NCBI GenBank assembly: GCA_913057175.1 | Contig: CAJXNP010000017.1 | Span: 111,775-175,774 of the forward strand | Length of the DNA stretch: 64,000 nucleotides | Direction of reading: 5' to 3' | Source of the DNA: an uncultured Cytophagales bacterium | GTDB lineage: Bacteria > Bacteroidota > Bacteroidia > Cytophagales > Cyclobacteriaceae | In this document: positions 55,126 to 63,883 of the stretch, in pieces | Position numbering within the stretch: position 1 is the stretch's first letter | Layout: each line of letters starts with the position of its first letter | Translations under genes and position numbers: made by a program | The notes under the pieces: model-generated | Databases searched by the model: none | What the model was told of the DNA's origin: nothing | What the model saw: only the letters and a program-made list of their open reading frames with translations

Positions 55126-55620
55126 TCAAACGTCGAAGATTTCGTCAAGATTTTCCATTGCTGCGGTAAATCCTTCTTTGAAGCCGAGTTCGATGTATTT
55201 TTCGAGGTCTTCTACAGTTTCATATCGGATGGCAATCGTCACCATTGTCGATGAGCCGGTTTGGTTAAACTCATTTGTCCAATAAGCGGTTGGGAATTCT
55301 TTGTTGATGTTTCCTTTCTCGTCGCAGAAGTTCTGTGCAGCATGAAAACTTTTTAGCGATGAGATAGATTTGAAGTCTGCCCGGCACCAATTCTCTTCGC
55401 CTTCCGGCCCGACCATGGCATAGAGCCAGTGTCCGCCGTCGGAGAAATCCATGGTTTTGGTTCGCGCTTTCCAGGGTTTGGGCGCCCACCACTGATCGAG
55501 AAGTTCGCTTTCCGTCCATGCTGCCCAAACTTTATCGACGGGCGCGGCAAATTCTCTCTGTACATTAATGGTTCTGTTTTCCTTGTCAACGGAAAAATTC
55601 ATTGTGAGACTACTTTTCAT
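55126..55620 (-). CDS. SRPBCC/AHSA1-family protein
   Basis: 164 residues. INVQREFAAPVDKVWAAWTESELLDQWWAP is the standard opening of the AHSA1 (Aha1 C-terminal-like) START-fold family, and WTNEFNQTGSSTMVTIAIRY and LGFKEGFTAAMENLDEIF complete it. These are lipid- or ligand-binding pocket proteins. Its start overlaps the end of the ArsR-type gene by 11 bp, the common ArsR-AHSA1 operon arrangement. Confidence 0.9.
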   Translation of the reverse strand: MKSSLTMNFSVDKENRTINVQREFAAPVDKVWAAWTESELLDQWWAPKPWKARTKTMDFSDGGHWLYAMVGPEGEENWCRADFKSISSLKSFHAAQNFCDEKGNINKEFPTAYWTNEFNQTGSSTMVTIAIRYETVEDLEKYIELGFKEGFTAAMENLDEIFDV

Positions 55621-55942
55621 TTTTATTTGATTTTTGGTTCATTAATAATTCATCTAATTGATTAAATCTATCCTCCCACATTTTTCGGAGAGGTTCGAGC
55701 CAGTCTGAAACATCCGTTAGCTTTTCGAGCTGTACGGAGCAATGGCGTTCCCGGCCTTCTTTTGTAATACTAAGAACGCCACATTCCTGTAATATTTTTA
55801 CATGCAGGGAAACGGCTTGCCGGCTCATGTCAAACCTTTCAGCCAGTGCGTTGACGTTTTGCGATTTTCTCGCTACGTGATAAATAATCTCCCGTCGTGT
55901 GGGATCTGCAATGGCCTGAAAAACATCTCTTCTCGATTCCAT
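55610..55942 (-). CDS. ArsR-family transcriptional regulator
   Basis: 110 residues. A winged helix: DVFQAIADPTRREIIYHVAR, NVNALAERFDMSRQAVSLHV (HTH), LSITKEGRERHCSVQ (wing). No cysteine metal site is visible, so it belongs with the non-metal ArsR group found before AHSA1 genes. Two dyads directly before its start are probably its operator, giving autoregulation of the two-gene operon. Confidence 0.9.
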   Translation of the reverse strand: MESRRDVFQAIADPTRREIIYHVARKSQNVNALAERFDMSRQAVSLHVKILQECGVLSITKEGRERHCSVQLEKLTDVSDWLEPLRKMWEDRFNQLDELLMNQKSNKNEK

Positions 55943-55952
55943 GATTAAATAC

Positions 55953-55995
55953 GCAAGTATATGCTTGCAAATATAAACGCAAGTATTTACTTGCG
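55953..55995 (-). promoter_or_regulatory. Double dyad operator of the ArsR-AHSA1 operon
   Basis: CGCAAGTATTTACTTGCG at 55978-55995 has 8-bp arms, and GCAAGTATATGCTTGC at 55953-55968 is a second, imperfect copy; the centres are 26 bp apart. They lie 11 to 53 bp before the ArsR start codon. Binding by that ArsR protein is inferred. Confidence 0.72.
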
Positions 55996-56102
55996 CAAAT
56001 GTTTTTGGATTTTTTTAAAGAGGAGGGAGGATAAAGATTTTATTGATATGAAAGCAGATTAGCCTTTGTCGATCTTAAATATATAAAACGAGGAGCCAAA
56101 TA

Positions 56103-56459
56103 TTAAGAGTTATTCCATTTCGACTTAAGAATCAAAATCAAGTAAGTTATTGTAAATATTAAAAGAGGAATTTGAAAAGTTAAATAATTAAATTTCTCCA
56201 TCGGTGTTTCGGACAATCGTCTAACTATGGGTATAATCATCAAAACAAAACTGAAAACTTTAATGATTCGCGATTTCGTATACTTTGTAAAATTTAGAAT
56301 AATTCCAACAAGTCCGATAATTGCATAAATTTGATCAATATTTCCAAAATCAAAGCTTGTATAAATCAACCACATTAAAAGTGGAATGCCAACCATTTGT
56401 CCCATTAAAATGATAAGAGAGTAAGATATAAGAGAAATTATTTTCAATTTGGTTTCCAT
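56103..56459 (-). CDS. Small hypothetical membrane protein
   Basis: 118 residues with four hydrophobic stretches (ISLISYSLIILMGQMVGIPLL, IYAIIGLVGIILNF, VFSFVLMIIPIV, LLIFTITYLILIL). No motif or family is recognised. It is short, AT-rich and stands between the ArsR operon and the large secreted dehydrogenase gene. It has a start ATG at 56459 and a clean stop, so it is probably real, but no function can be given. Confidence 0.55.
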   Translation of the reverse strand: METKLKIISLISYSLIILMGQMVGIPLLMWLIYTSFDFGNIDQIYAIIGLVGIILNFTKYTKSRIIKVFSFVLMIIPIVRRLSETPMEKFNYLTFQIPLLIFTITYLILILKSKWNNS

Positions 56460-56492
56460 AAAATTTTCTGATGCAGATTATCAAAATGTATG

Positions 56493-59400
56493 TCACTGCG
56501 CCTTCAAATTAGATAAAAACTCCACCAAATCGCGAATCTCCCTTTTTGACAGGACATTCCCCATCGGGGGCATTCCAGAGGGCAAATTCCTTCTTTCCGA
56601 AATTCGGCTAACGGCTATTTCAATCGGCTCTGCGTCAGAAGTTTTTAATATTAATTCCGATCCGCTTTCTTCCATCAATATTCCCGAGACCTTAGTTCCA
56701 TCCGAAAGGGTCAGCAATACATTGCCGTAGCCCGGCGCCAGTCTTTTTCCCGGCTCAATTAAAGACTCCAGGATCTGCTCACGGGAGAGCTCATTTCCTA
56801 TTTGGGTCAGCGATGGGCCAACCGCATCGGGATCCTCATTCCACGAATGACATCGTATGCACTGGGCAGCAGAATTGCGAAAGAAAATATCCCTTCCCTG
56901 ATCAGAATTTCCGCCGTACAAAACATCCATGTAGTCTGCAGTAGTGTTGCCTGTTTGTCTGTGAGGTTCTATCAGCGCAATAAGTTCTTGAGAGCCGGAG
57001 GCTTCGATTGCTTCTATTAAATCCAGTGAGATACCGGGGTTTAAATCCCCATCAATCCACTTTTGGGCAAGTTGTTCCAGCACACTTTTTGTGTTTTCGA
57101 TGGGCATTTTTCCTAAAACATAAAGCAATTCCTGCAATTCATTTACCGACCCTTTTTCCAGTAATGGATTGACAATTTTTGGGAGATCTCCAGCATCGAT
57201 GTCCAGCTCTTCGATCATTCCCAATGCGGCAATCCGCACCACTTCTGACTTGTCATTTAAACCAGATTGTACCATGGTTACCATTTGCGGGTAATTCAGT
57301 TGCTGCAAAGAAGTGAGATGGGCTGCGCGTACTTCAGCAACAGGATGTGTTTTAGCCGACTGAGCTTGAAAGTCAAAATAATCTTCAATGCCCAATGACG
57401 TCAATGCTTGTATGGCAGAAATGACGATTTCAGGTTCTTCTGATCGCATGTATTCTGCAAGTAGTGGTGTCAATTGTGCCTTGACTTTTGCGTCGTCCCT
57501 TGTTACTTCTCCACGATAGCGGCCATCTACACGGTCCAGAACAGATGGCTCTGCCCAACTTCCCAATACAGCCAAAGCTTCACTCCGTATTATCGGATCA
57601 ATGTTCGCTCGGCTTGTAAAAGCAACGAGATCATCGATCTCTTTATCTCCACCTACTCTTGATGCTGCGTTGATTGCCCGCCTCAAAAGTGGTTCGTTAG
57701 TAAATCTGGGTTCTTTCAGGATGGAGGCAAGTGCAGGCAGTGCAGGTTCGATGGACCAATCGTCGTTGATGGCCCTGGCTGCTTCTGTTACGATGTATTC
57801 TTCCTCATCATCAAGGAATAATGCTACATTTTCGTTTTGCATTCTTCGTAAAACGAGGACAGCTGCAAGCCTTAATGATTTGTCCGGGTGATTTTCCAAA
57901 GCAATCAGAGGCTCGGCATCACCTATTCTGGAAAGTGCCAATACTGCTGAGTGCCTGAGGTAAAGATCTTCATCTGCATTTGCTTCAATTAACTTCAGCA
58001 GAGGTTGTACAGCTCCCTGATATTGAATCCTTCCCAATGCCTGGGCAGCAAAAAAACGAACCCGCGCGTTTTGGTGGGATAATAGTGGGGTCAATTGATC
58101 GCCTGCTTCTTTAAATTTGATTTCGCCTAAAACTTTTGCTGCCTGCGCAGCTATTTCAGCCTCGGCATCTTCGAGCAAGGGAAGGAGAGATTGTGCATCT
58201 CCATTGTGCAACCTGGCAAGTTGCCCGATTCCCCAGATACCGTGAACTCTTGCCAGTTGATGATCTTTTTGCTGAATAGCTTTTTTAAAGAATTCGCCGC
58301 TATTTTTTTCACGATCAGCCAATTCAAACTGGGCTTTTTGTCTGATACGCATATCCGGATAAAAAAGGAGCTCATAGAGTTGATCATTATTTTGATCGGA
58401 ATAGTCGAGTTTCATTAGCCGTTCCGTCTCTTTTCGTTCGTTGGCCAGGTTGTTTGCGGATTCCGTTACATCCAATCGCCATACACGTCCGGTGTTTTTC
58501 GTATCCCAACCCATTTCCCAATCGGCTATGTATAAAGCGCCATCGGGCCCGAAACTTATACCGGTAGGCAAAATCCCGCTTACAACTTTTTCCTCTTCCG
58601 CCAGTTCGAAAGATGCGCCGGATGGTTTTAGGCTAAAAGACCAAACCGGAGAACGCGAAGGCTGACCCACGAACTCAACAAGGAAAAACTTGTTCTGCCA
58701 TCGTTTTCCCAGAGCTGTGCCTGGGTTATAGGCCATGCCGGTCGGGCCGTTATGATAGTTTGTGATGGGAGGGAGGATGTAAGCAGCCTGTCCATCCCAG
58801 TGCGGGACATACAATTTTTCATCCATCCATACATTGTATTTATTGTTTTTAGGATCAGTGTATTTTCCATACTGCCAGTTGGCTCTCCAACCGGCATCAT
58901 GACCTTCCACTATGTAAACCAATCGCTCACTTTCGCCAGCATGGTCACCATCATTGTCAGAGGTGATGATGTTGCCATATTCATCAAATACAAACTCGTG
59001 GGTGTTACGCAATCCTGCCGCAAACACCTCGAAATCACTACCGTCCGGATTTGAACGTACAATTACCCCCTGGTTTGGATAATAAAAATGCTGTCCGTCT
59101 TTTGTCTTGATATTGGCACCAATATCTCCGATTCCCCAATAGATCTTACCATCCGGACCCTCAATGGCGCCGGACATTCCATGACCACTAAACCCAATAT
59201 GAACGGCGTATCCATGACTGATTGATTCTTTCGTGTCCAGTTTCCCATCCTTGTTTTGATCGGTAACCCTCCACATATCCGGCCCAATACCAACAAACAT
59301 GTCATTTCTACGAACCAGTAAAGCGCCGGCAACATCTGCTATTTCACTGTCGAAATCTTCCAGGATTCGTGTAGACCTGGTAGCCACACCAACATTGCCT

Positions 59401-59900
59401 TCATCTTCCAACCTCCAAACTTCGTCTTTTTCCACAGCCAGATCCTTCCAGTCGTGAACTCCATCTTTGTTGAGGTCTTCCAGCCAGCTGTTTTCATCGC
59501 TTTTTTCCGGTGCAAACACTTCTTTTAGGAATTCCCGCCGGTCTTCTACTGAGGTCAATGAAATAGAAGAAATGGCCCAATCCCTGTGACCACGGATATC
59601 AAATTCAGAATGTTTTTGGCGGTTGGTCCTTGTGATATAGACTTTCCCAAAATCATCGACTTTTAATGCGATAGGGTCCGGAGCCATCGAATCGGCTGCC
59701 CAGAGTTTGATCTCTAAACCATCTGCCAATTCTAAGGGAATGCTTTCCCTTATTTCTTTTAACCGGGACTCAACCGTCTGCAAATCTTCTTGTATAACCT
59801 TTTCATTGTAATTGTCAACAGAAGTTTTTTTGCACCCCTGAAAGATCAGAAAGGCTGATACAATGAACAGGAGATTTATAGGAATATTTTTCAACATCAT
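56493..59900 (-). CDS. Secreted PVC-type dehydrogenase/HEAT-repeat/cytochrome c fusion
   Basis: 1135 residues, lipoprotein-like N-terminus (LFIVSAFLIFQGC). Residues of about 55-470 form a glucose-dehydrogenase-like beta propeller (ELADGLEIKLWAADSMAPDP, LRNTHEFVFDEYGN, GISFGPDGALYIADWEMGW) of the membrane-bound dehydrogenase type common in Planctomycetes and Bacteroidota. About 490-970 is a HEAT-repeat array (LLEDAEAEIAAQAAKVLGEI, LLSHQNARVRFFAAQALGRI). The C-terminus is a c-type cytochrome domain with CIRCH at 1014-1018 and a late GMPPM that may give the axial Met. It should oxidise a sugar-like substrate and pass electrons to the heme. Confidence 0.88.
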   Translation of the reverse strand: MMLKNIPINLLFIVSAFLIFQGCKKTSVDNYNEKVIQEDLQTVESRLKEIRESIPLELADGLEIKLWAADSMAPDPIALKVDDFGKVYITRTNRQKHSEFDIRGHRDWAISSISLTSVEDRREFLKEVFAPEKSDENSWLEDLNKDGVHDWKDLAVEKDEVWRLEDEGNVGVATRSTRILEDFDSEIADVAGALLVRRNDMFVGIGPDMWRVTDQNKDGKLDTKESISHGYAVHIGFSGHGMSGAIEGPDGKIYWGIGDIGANIKTKDGQHFYYPNQGVIVRSNPDGSDFEVFAAGLRNTHEFVFDEYGNIITSDNDGDHAGESERLVYIVEGHDAGWRANWQYGKYTDPKNNKYNVWMDEKLYVPHWDGQAAYILPPITNYHNGPTGMAYNPGTALGKRWQNKFFLVEFVGQPSRSPVWSFSLKPSGASFELAEEEKVVSGILPTGISFGPDGALYIADWEMGWDTKNTGRVWRLDVTESANNLANERKETERLMKLDYSDQNNDQLYELLFYPDMRIRQKAQFELADREKNSGEFFKKAIQQKDHQLARVHGIWGIGQLARLHNGDAQSLLPLLEDAEAEIAAQAAKVLGEIKFKEAGDQLTPLLSHQNARVRFFAAQALGRIQYQGAVQPLLKLIEANADEDLYLRHSAVLALSRIGDAEPLIALENHPDKSLRLAAVLVLRRMQNENVALFLDDEEEYIVTEAARAINDDWSIEPALPALASILKEPRFTNEPLLRRAINAASRVGGDKEIDDLVAFTSRANIDPIIRSEALAVLGSWAEPSVLDRVDGRYRGEVTRDDAKVKAQLTPLLAEYMRSEEPEIVISAIQALTSLGIEDYFDFQAQSAKTHPVAEVRAAHLTSLQQLNYPQMVTMVQSGLNDKSEVVRIAALGMIEELDIDAGDLPKIVNPLLEKGSVNELQELLYVLGKMPIENTKSVLEQLAQKWIDGDLNPGISLDLIEAIEASGSQELIALIEPHRQTGNTTADYMDVLYGGNSDQGRDIFFRNSAAQCIRCHSWNEDPDAVGPSLTQIGNELSREQILESLIEPGKRLAPGYGNVLLTLSDGTKVSGILMEESGSELILKTSDAEPIEIAVSRISERRNLPSGMPPMGNVLSKREIRDLVEFLSNLKAQ

Positions 59901-59996
59901 AAGATAAAGTCAATTATTAAGCTTACCGCTTTATGAAGCCTTCAAGGTAGTATTTTTTTGTAAATAATGAAGGGAGAATTTTTGGTGTTTCAGTAC

Positions 59997-60030
59997 ACAC
60001 CGGCACGAGCTGGGACGTTCGCACCAGTGT
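59997..60030. repeat. Degenerate copy of the 28-bp palindrome
   Basis: The right half GACGTTCGCACCAGTGT (60014-60030) closely matches the right half of the perfect palindrome at 61114-61141, while the left half has decayed. It lies 43 bp past the stop of the M43 gene. Confidence 0.5.
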
Positions 60031-60072
60031 AAATATAGACAATAGTTGTGGAAAAAATCTGAGGACCTTTTT

Positions 60073-60993
60073 CTACGGTAATTCGAGCGCGATACTGGTC
60101 AGCAATTCGTTTCTTCCAGGATGGTGTTTAAGCACGTACTGCATCCTGGATATCTGGTCATTGGTAAAGATGTTCATCACCGCATCATTCGAATAATTCA
60201 TGTAGTTCCCAATCATGATGGGTTTACCGGCACATCCCATAAAAGCCTCACTTCCCGAAACTACGACATCAACGGCCGGAGTATCTTCACAGTAATCGTT
60301 GAATTCACAATCCTTGCCACCCCAGGTATGAAGCAAACCAAGAAAGTGTCCCATTTCATGCGTCAATGTTCGGCCGTACCTCGCATGGCACTCAATGTCT
60401 GACTCTCCAAAATGGATCCAGTTGATCAAGATGCCATCAGCATCACCCGGACCGGGCAATGATAGACGATCGGAACCGGGAAGATCAGTATCAGGCCCTG
60501 TAGAAACTCCCAGAGCAAGGCATTCGGTTTCCAGGGGGAGTGGAGACGTCCAGATATTGATGTATTTTGTCGGGTCCCAATAGGCATATTGAGCGTAATG
60601 ATTTTGGTTGTAGCCTAAACCTGGAACATTCAGGCCGGTAGTATCTACTCTGTTTATCCCATTTATGGGATCGCCATTGGGATCCTGCCGGGCAAGCACA
60701 AATTCTATTTCGGAGTCGCCGCCATCGGGGTGATTGTTATAACCCCGTGTACCTTCCTTTCTTCGGAAATCTTCATTGAGGATCTCAATCTGTCGTAATA
60801 TTCTTTCTTCGGACAGATTAGGGCCTTCACCGATCTCGTCTCCTGCATGGATGACATGGACCACAACAGGAAGATAAGCGACGTCTGTTCCCGGCTCAGG
60901 TATTTCCGGAATGAACTCGTCATCCTGTTCAGAACAAGAAATGAAAATAGCGGACAATATAATAAGGGAGAAATACAGGTTTCTGGTTTGCAT
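60073..60993 (-). CDS. M43 (pappalysin-type) zinc metalloprotease, lipoprotein
   Basis: 306 residues from the ATG at 60993, which begins a lipoprotein signal (LYFSLIILSAIFISC); an upstream ATG at 61038 adds 15 residues without that signal. LTHEMGHFLGLLHTW holds the extended zinc motif (His212, Glu213, His216, then a third His), and MNYSNDAVMNIFT is the Met-turn. The pro-part VAYLPVVVHVIHAGDEIGEG is typical of M43B. A secreted endopeptidase, probably degrading proteins outside the cell. Confidence 0.9.
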   Translation of the reverse strand: MQTRNLYFSLIILSAIFISCSEQDDEFIPEIPEPGTDVAYLPVVVHVIHAGDEIGEGPNLSEERILRQIEILNEDFRRKEGTRGYNNHPDGGDSEIEFVLARQDPNGDPINGINRVDTTGLNVPGLGYNQNHYAQYAYWDPTKYINIWTSPLPLETECLALGVSTGPDTDLPGSDRLSLPGPGDADGILINWIHFGESDIECHARYGRTLTHEMGHFLGLLHTWGGKDCEFNDYCEDTPAVDVVVSGSEAFMGCAGKPIMIGNYMNYSNDAVMNIFTNDQISRMQYVLKHHPGRNELLTSIALELP

Positions 60994-61113
60994 GTTGGTT
61001 GAGTTAGGGTGATAATAATGGTTGATACCGGGTGTCATTTGTTACTAAAAATTGGTGTACGATAAAGAGGGTGAGGGAGTTACGTATGTATCGCTAACAA
61101 AGTCTAATCACTC

Positions 61114-61141
61114 ACACTGGCGCGAACGTTCGCGCCAGTGT
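61114..61141. repeat. Perfect 28-bp palindrome
   Basis: The centre GGCGCGAACGTTCGCGCC is extended by ACACT/AGTGT on each side to a 28-bp self-complementary sequence. It lies 43 bp past the stop of the DUF6340 gene, without a following T-run on either strand. Confidence 0.75.
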
Positions 61142-61184
61142 CGTACGAATGTGATCCAATAAAATATTTTCATTTAGTAGATTT

Positions 61185-62192
61185 TCAAGGCTCAATCTCC
61201 TGCCTTCTCAACAAGATCTTCGCATAATCCTTTCCCAGTTCATCGTCGTAATCCTGGTAAGATCGCTGAGCCCATTTGAGCGCTTCTTCCGTATCGCCTA
61301 ATACTTCATAGGCAACGGCAATATTCAGGCATGCCCGACCGGATGTTTTGTAATTGCTGTTATCGACAAGGCCTTCCCAAATCCCGATGGCTTCTTTCCA
61401 GTTGGCCACTTCCGACCTTCTGAACCCTGCTTCAAATTTCCTTTTGTCAGGCCCTTTTGTCTTTTTATAAAGGTCCCTTCTGACGGTGTAGTAGGTTGGC
61501 AAAAAGCGATTGATGTATTCCTGTCCGGCAAAATAAGCGGTTTCTGATAAGGCAGTTGAGGGGAAAATACCATCGATCGTATTAAATGTCATGAAGCTGG
61601 TATGCTGGTAGTGATCAACAATCGACCGGGTGAGCGGATCATACATTCTCCAGTAACTTTGTACGTTCATCCTGGCTTGGCTGGGGATAACAGGGCCCCT
61701 GGGTATGTCACCGGAAAGGATTGCACCGACATGATTGGCAGCCGTAGCAACAACCAGATCCGAATTGGAGTCGAAGCTTTCCAAAACTAACAGTACATCT
61801 GCCTGGTTGACCTCACAGATCTCTTCCACAAGATCCCAGCTCAGCATTTCAGGCGTTTCGCGGGTTCCGGTTCCTGCATAGCGTGAAGGATTTGGAATGA
61901 TGAATTGAACATCCCCAAGAGACTGGCCTGCGTCAATTACTCCTTTCAGGCTTTGATCCGAAGCAAGGCGATCGGAGCCTGCTACTTCACCAGTTAAGAT
62001 GGCATCCACGACTTTCCCCTTTTTATCTTCTTCGGTTGTCAATGACCGGTTGATGATGGCAACAGTGTGTGCATCTTCAGGAAAATAGGCCATTGGTGGC
62101 TGAGGATAATTCAGGTTCACATATCCATGCTTACTGCAACTCGCAAGTAGGGTCACAGCGGTTATGAGCAAAATAAAAAATCGTTGTTTCAT
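61185..62192 (-). CDS. DUF6340-family lipoprotein with C-terminal TPR-like helices
   Basis: 335 residues. Lipobox in TLLASCSKHGYV. The N-terminal part (VNLNYPQPPMAYFPEDAHTVAIINRS) followed by ICEVNQADVLLVLESFDSNSD and MNVQSYWRMYDPLTRSIVDHY fits the DUF6340 family. The last 90 residues contain TPR-like helices (NWKEAIGIWEGLV, INIAVAYEVLGDTEEALKWA). It is anchored in a membrane; function unknown. Confidence 0.75.
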   Translation of the reverse strand: MKQRFFILLITAVTLLASCSKHGYVNLNYPQPPMAYFPEDAHTVAIINRSLTTEEDKKGKVVDAILTGEVAGSDRLASDQSLKGVIDAGQSLGDVQFIIPNPSRYAGTGTRETPEMLSWDLVEEICEVNQADVLLVLESFDSNSDLVVATAANHVGAILSGDIPRGPVIPSQARMNVQSYWRMYDPLTRSIVDHYQHTSFMTFNTIDGIFPSTALSETAYFAGQEYINRFLPTYYTVRRDLYKKTKGPDKRKFEAGFRRSEVANWKEAIGIWEGLVDNSNYKTSGRACLNIAVAYEVLGDTEEALKWAQRSYQDYDDELGKDYAKILLRRQEIEP

Positions 62193-62268
62193 GATTGAAA
62201 AAGTTGTTTAAACGTTGATTGGTACATTTTTTATGCCAATGAAACTCTAAATTATATGCTATTGATCG

Positions 62269-62303
62269 CACAAGACGTTTACTTTTATGCCTAAAGTCTT
62301 GTG
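62269..62303. repeat. Imperfect inverted repeat upstream of the DUF6340 gene
   Basis: CACAAGAC-G-TTTA (62269-62281) pairs with TAAAGTCTTGTG (62292-62303), one base bulged, loop of 10. It sits between the TPR and DUF6340 genes, 164 bp past the TPR stop. No T-run follows. Confidence 0.4.
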
Positions 62304-62467
62304 TGTATGTAAATGGGATAAAATGAATTTTGAATTTGTCCCTTGAATTTTTACCCAGGCGTTGATGTATAGTGTAGTGATTGTTTTTACAATAATTAAC
62401 TTTTCAATGGAAAGGTCCGTATCAGAAAATGGCGAATTACAGATAATTTGAATTATATAACGCACTC

Positions 62468-63883
62468 TCATTGAGAATACCCCAGCTTTTCAGCTTTCTT
62501 AAGAAGTTTCTCGCTTTCCCTGGTATTCCCCTCTTTTAAGAATGAATTGGCAAGGAAATAATATCCCTCACCGGAATTTTTCATTCGTTTAACATATTTC
62601 TCCAGGTCGGTTATTGCTTTTTGATATTCTCCTGTTTGGTAATAGTACTTCCCTCTATTCAATAGATTGTTGTAATCATAGGATTTATATTTCACCAGTC
62701 TGTTATGAGCCGCAAGGCAAAGATCGGGTCGCGATAGCTTTTTGCCCATTTCCAATAGTTGTTTATGAAAGTCTTCATTGTATTTTGAATAGTATGAAGC
62801 GCTATCCAAATGCGTGGTTGCTGTAGCTGTATCGCCTTTTTTCATTAAACATTGATGAAGCAAATAATGTGCTTCCCCATCATGGGGTTTTTTCTGAAGA
62901 ATGTGTTTTAAGTTTTTGATGGCTTCATCATTTTCTTTCAAATGAATGCAAGTAACCGCACGGTTAAAATAAAGGTCGAAATCTGTCTGATCAATGGCTA
63001 TCCCATATGAAAAATCTTTATAGGCATTTCTAAAATGGCCATTTTGAAGTAGAATAGCACCCCGGTTTTTATAACCTTCTTTTAATCTTGGTTTAATATC
63101 AATTACCCTGGAAAAATCGACGTAAGCATTTTGTATGTCTCCTTTTTCAAGAAGTAATTCAGCTCTGTATGAATAAGCTGCCCAATTTGTAGAATCTAAT
63201 TCAATGGATTTGGAAAAAGCTTTAATTGATTGTTCAGTCCTTCCATAAGATGATTTATGAGATGCACCAATAAACATGTATGAAACAGCATTTTTTGCGA
63301 TCTGGTTGGCACTGTCAAATTGCTGCAAAGCATTTTTCTTGTTATCAGTAAGCAACTCGCATATTCCACGATCGAGATGTTTTCGGATATTTCGATCGAT
63401 ATCCTTATGATCAAAGTAATAATTCAATGAACGCAGGTATACTTCTTCTTTTTTAAATTTTGAACTGAATTTAAATTCTCCGGAACGGGAATTGTCCACT
63501 TCCAGATTGTAGGCTTTATGAAACATTTTAACCGCTTCGGAGTATCTCTCAAGTTCCATTTCTAAAAATGCCTTGATGAAGTAATAATGATAATTCGAGG
63601 GATTGAGTTGTATTAATGTATTGACATCTTCCTCAAATTGATCTATATCTTCATCAACAAGTAATGCCAGAATTGCTCTGATAATGATCCCTTGTTGCCA
63701 TTCCGGATTTACATTCAGTGCTTTTTCAATTGTTTTTTTGGCGCGGTTGGCATGACCAAAGTAAAGGTCAAGACTGATAAACGGGATATAAGCCTCTAAA
63801 AATGTGGAATCTTCCTCAATGCACTTCCTGAATTTTTTTATTGCCAGATAAGCATTTCCCTGCTCCAGCGCCAGCAGTCCCAT
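62468..63883 (-). CDS. Tetratricopeptide-repeat protein
   Basis: 471 residues from the first available ATG at 63883. About twelve TPR units are visible (for example SIELDSTNWAAYSYRAELLLE and YRGKYYYQTGEYQKAITDLE-like repeats). There is no signal peptide. In-frame codons upstream of the ATG up to a stop at 63925 encode YSAFGEHG, which looks like the start of the first repeat but has no ATG, GTG or TTG, so the N-terminus may be cut or frameshifted. A protein-protein scaffold; partner unknown. Confidence 0.75.
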   Translation of the reverse strand: MGLLALEQGNAYLAIKKFRKCIEEDSTFLEAYIPFISLDLYFGHANRAKKTIEKALNVNPEWQQGIIIRAILALLVDEDIDQFEEDVNTLIQLNPSNYHYYFIKAFLEMELERYSEAVKMFHKAYNLEVDNSRSGEFKFSSKFKKEEVYLRSLNYYFDHKDIDRNIRKHLDRGICELLTDNKKNALQQFDSANQIAKNAVSYMFIGASHKSSYGRTEQSIKAFSKSIELDSTNWAAYSYRAELLLEKGDIQNAYVDFSRVIDIKPRLKEGYKNRGAILLQNGHFRNAYKDFSYGIAIDQTDFDLYFNRAVTCIHLKENDEAIKNLKHILQKKPHDGEAHYLLHQCLMKKGDTATATTHLDSASYYSKYNEDFHKQLLEMGKKLSRPDLCLAAHNRLVKYKSYDYNNLLNRGKYYYQTGEYQKAITDLEKYVKRMKNSGEGYYFLANSFLKEGNTRESEKLLKKAEKLGYSQ

